5,462 nt of DNA. Source: Thermoflexales bacterium (GTDB taxonomy: Bacteria > Chloroflexota > Anaerolineae > Fen-1058). The notes beneath the pieces are model-generated. The model was not told the DNA's origin, did not search any database, and saw nothing but the letters and a program-made list of their open reading frames with translations. This document shows, in pieces, positions 4,883 to 5,462 of the stretch (position 1 is the stretch's first letter; each line of letters begins with the position of its first letter). The stretch lies in NCBI GenBank assembly GCA_017999195.1, contig JAGOBP010000307.1:1-5462 (forward strand). The letters are read 5' to 3'. Position numbers and translations under genes: made by a program.

Positions 4883-5462
4883 ACCGGCCTCAAGCCCAAC
4901 AGCGTCAACACGATCATCCCCACGACCATCGCCACGATCACGATCTGCGCCACGCGCCCTTCACGATTGAACCAGCGCGCCACCCCGGTCTGGGATCGAT
5001 CGATCGCATACGGAATCAACGCCAGGATGATCACCAGTCCGATCGGAATGAGCAGGCCCATCGGCAGCGCCTCGCCCCAGCGCAGCAGTTGCTGCACCCA
5101 GATAAAGAACCAGGGCGCCGTCGCCTGCTCCGTCAACTCGCGGAAGTTGCCTGCCGGGCCAATCGACGGCGGAAAGGCCAGTGTCAGCGCCAATAGTGCA
5201 ATCGTCACGATCAGCGCGCCCAACGCTTCTTTGCGCACCAACTCATCCCGCGAAATGCGTGGCCGTTCAACCACCGCTGGCGTTTGCGAAGCGCGCGCGC
5301 TTTGCGAAGAGATACCCCCATCGCGCCGCACCCGGAAAGCGTGCCACACCATCACAAACAAGGCGATCAGCGCCAAACCGAAAATGTGCCAGCCATAAAA
5401 GCGCACCACCGTATCGATGTTGATCTCTTGCCCGCCGATGACGGCCCCATACAGATCCGCGC
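4879..5462 (-). CDS. Cytochrome b (b6 plus subunit-IV type), C-terminal part (cut by window edge)
   Basis: 193 residues are visible; the N-terminal part lies beyond the right edge. The protein is the di-heme membrane subunit that oxidises quinol and passes electrons across the membrane. The visible part starts just before helix D: INIDTVVRFYGWH, with heme-ligand histidines at visible residues 25 and 40 separated by 14 residues (b6 spacing; mitochondrial-type bc1 has 13), then FRVRRDGG. A Pro/Arg-rich linker (about 48-72) leads into a subunit-IV-like domain with three predicted membrane helices: ALGALIVTIALLALTLAF, GLLIPIGLVIILALIPYAID and AQIVIVAMVVGMIVLTLLGL. The Qo loop reads ATAPWFF near visible residue 117 where PEWY is usual, so the Glu is absent. 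There is no eighth helix. The two domains are in one chain, unlike the split b6 and petD of cyanobacteria. The Rieske gene follows directly. Confidence 0.94.
   Translation of the reverse strand, partial: ADLYGAVIGGQEINIDTVVRFYGWHIFGLALIALFVMVWHAFRVRRDGGISSQSARASQTPAVVERPRISRDELVRKEALGALIVTIALLALTLAFPPSIGPAGNFRELTEQATAPWFFIWVQQLLRWGEALPMGLLIPIGLVIILALIPYAIDRSQTGVARWFNREGRVAQIVIVAMVVGMIVLTLLGLRPV

Overview
The window looks like a piece of a moderately GC-rich bacterial chromosome. The best guess is Chloroflexota (Anaerolineae or a relative). This rests on a b6-type cytochrome b whose Qo loop reads APWFF instead of PEWY, followed directly by a small Rieske protein, and on intergenic spaces packed with short tandem repeats. 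No rRNA, tRNA, CRISPR array, transposase or phage gene is visible. The lineage is an inference.

Layout. A cysteine-synthesis block lies on the minus strand and is read right to left: cysK (2666-1734), cysE (1628-927), then the N-terminal 278 residues of an HI0933/BaiN-type flavoprotein that runs off the left edge (835-1). cysK makes cysteine from O-acetylserine and sulfide, and cysE makes the O-acetylserine. A near-consensus sigma-70 promoter (about 2927-2955, minus) drives the block through a leader of roughly 250 nt. The leader is rich in hairpins and ends in a strong intrinsic terminator just before cysK, so it looks like a transcription attenuator or riboswitch. I cannot assign it to a known class. 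In the other direction, a secreted M1-like zinc metallopeptidase (2983-4326, plus) is read from a promoter that shares its -35 region with the cysK promoter and appears to give a leaderless mRNA. Convergent with the peptidase, on the minus strand, are the C-terminal half of a b6/subunit-IV-type cytochrome b (5462-4879) and a Rieske iron-sulfur protein (4872-4420). These are two core subunits of a menaquinol-oxidising bc/b6f-type complex.

The most distinctive property of the window is its gene boundaries. Four intergenic junctions carry repeats that supply or touch start and stop codons: a 96-bp element with perfect 12-bp terminal inverted repeats between cysE and the flavoprotein; an octamer-built hairpin between cysK and cysE; an inverted repeat plus six octamers with a TAGT core between the peptidase and Rieske genes; and tandem GTGATGA heptamers at the cytochrome b/Rieske junction. 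The palindrome CGATCG is also clearly over-represented. The attenuated cysK leader and the boundary repeats are the best candidates for something undescribed.
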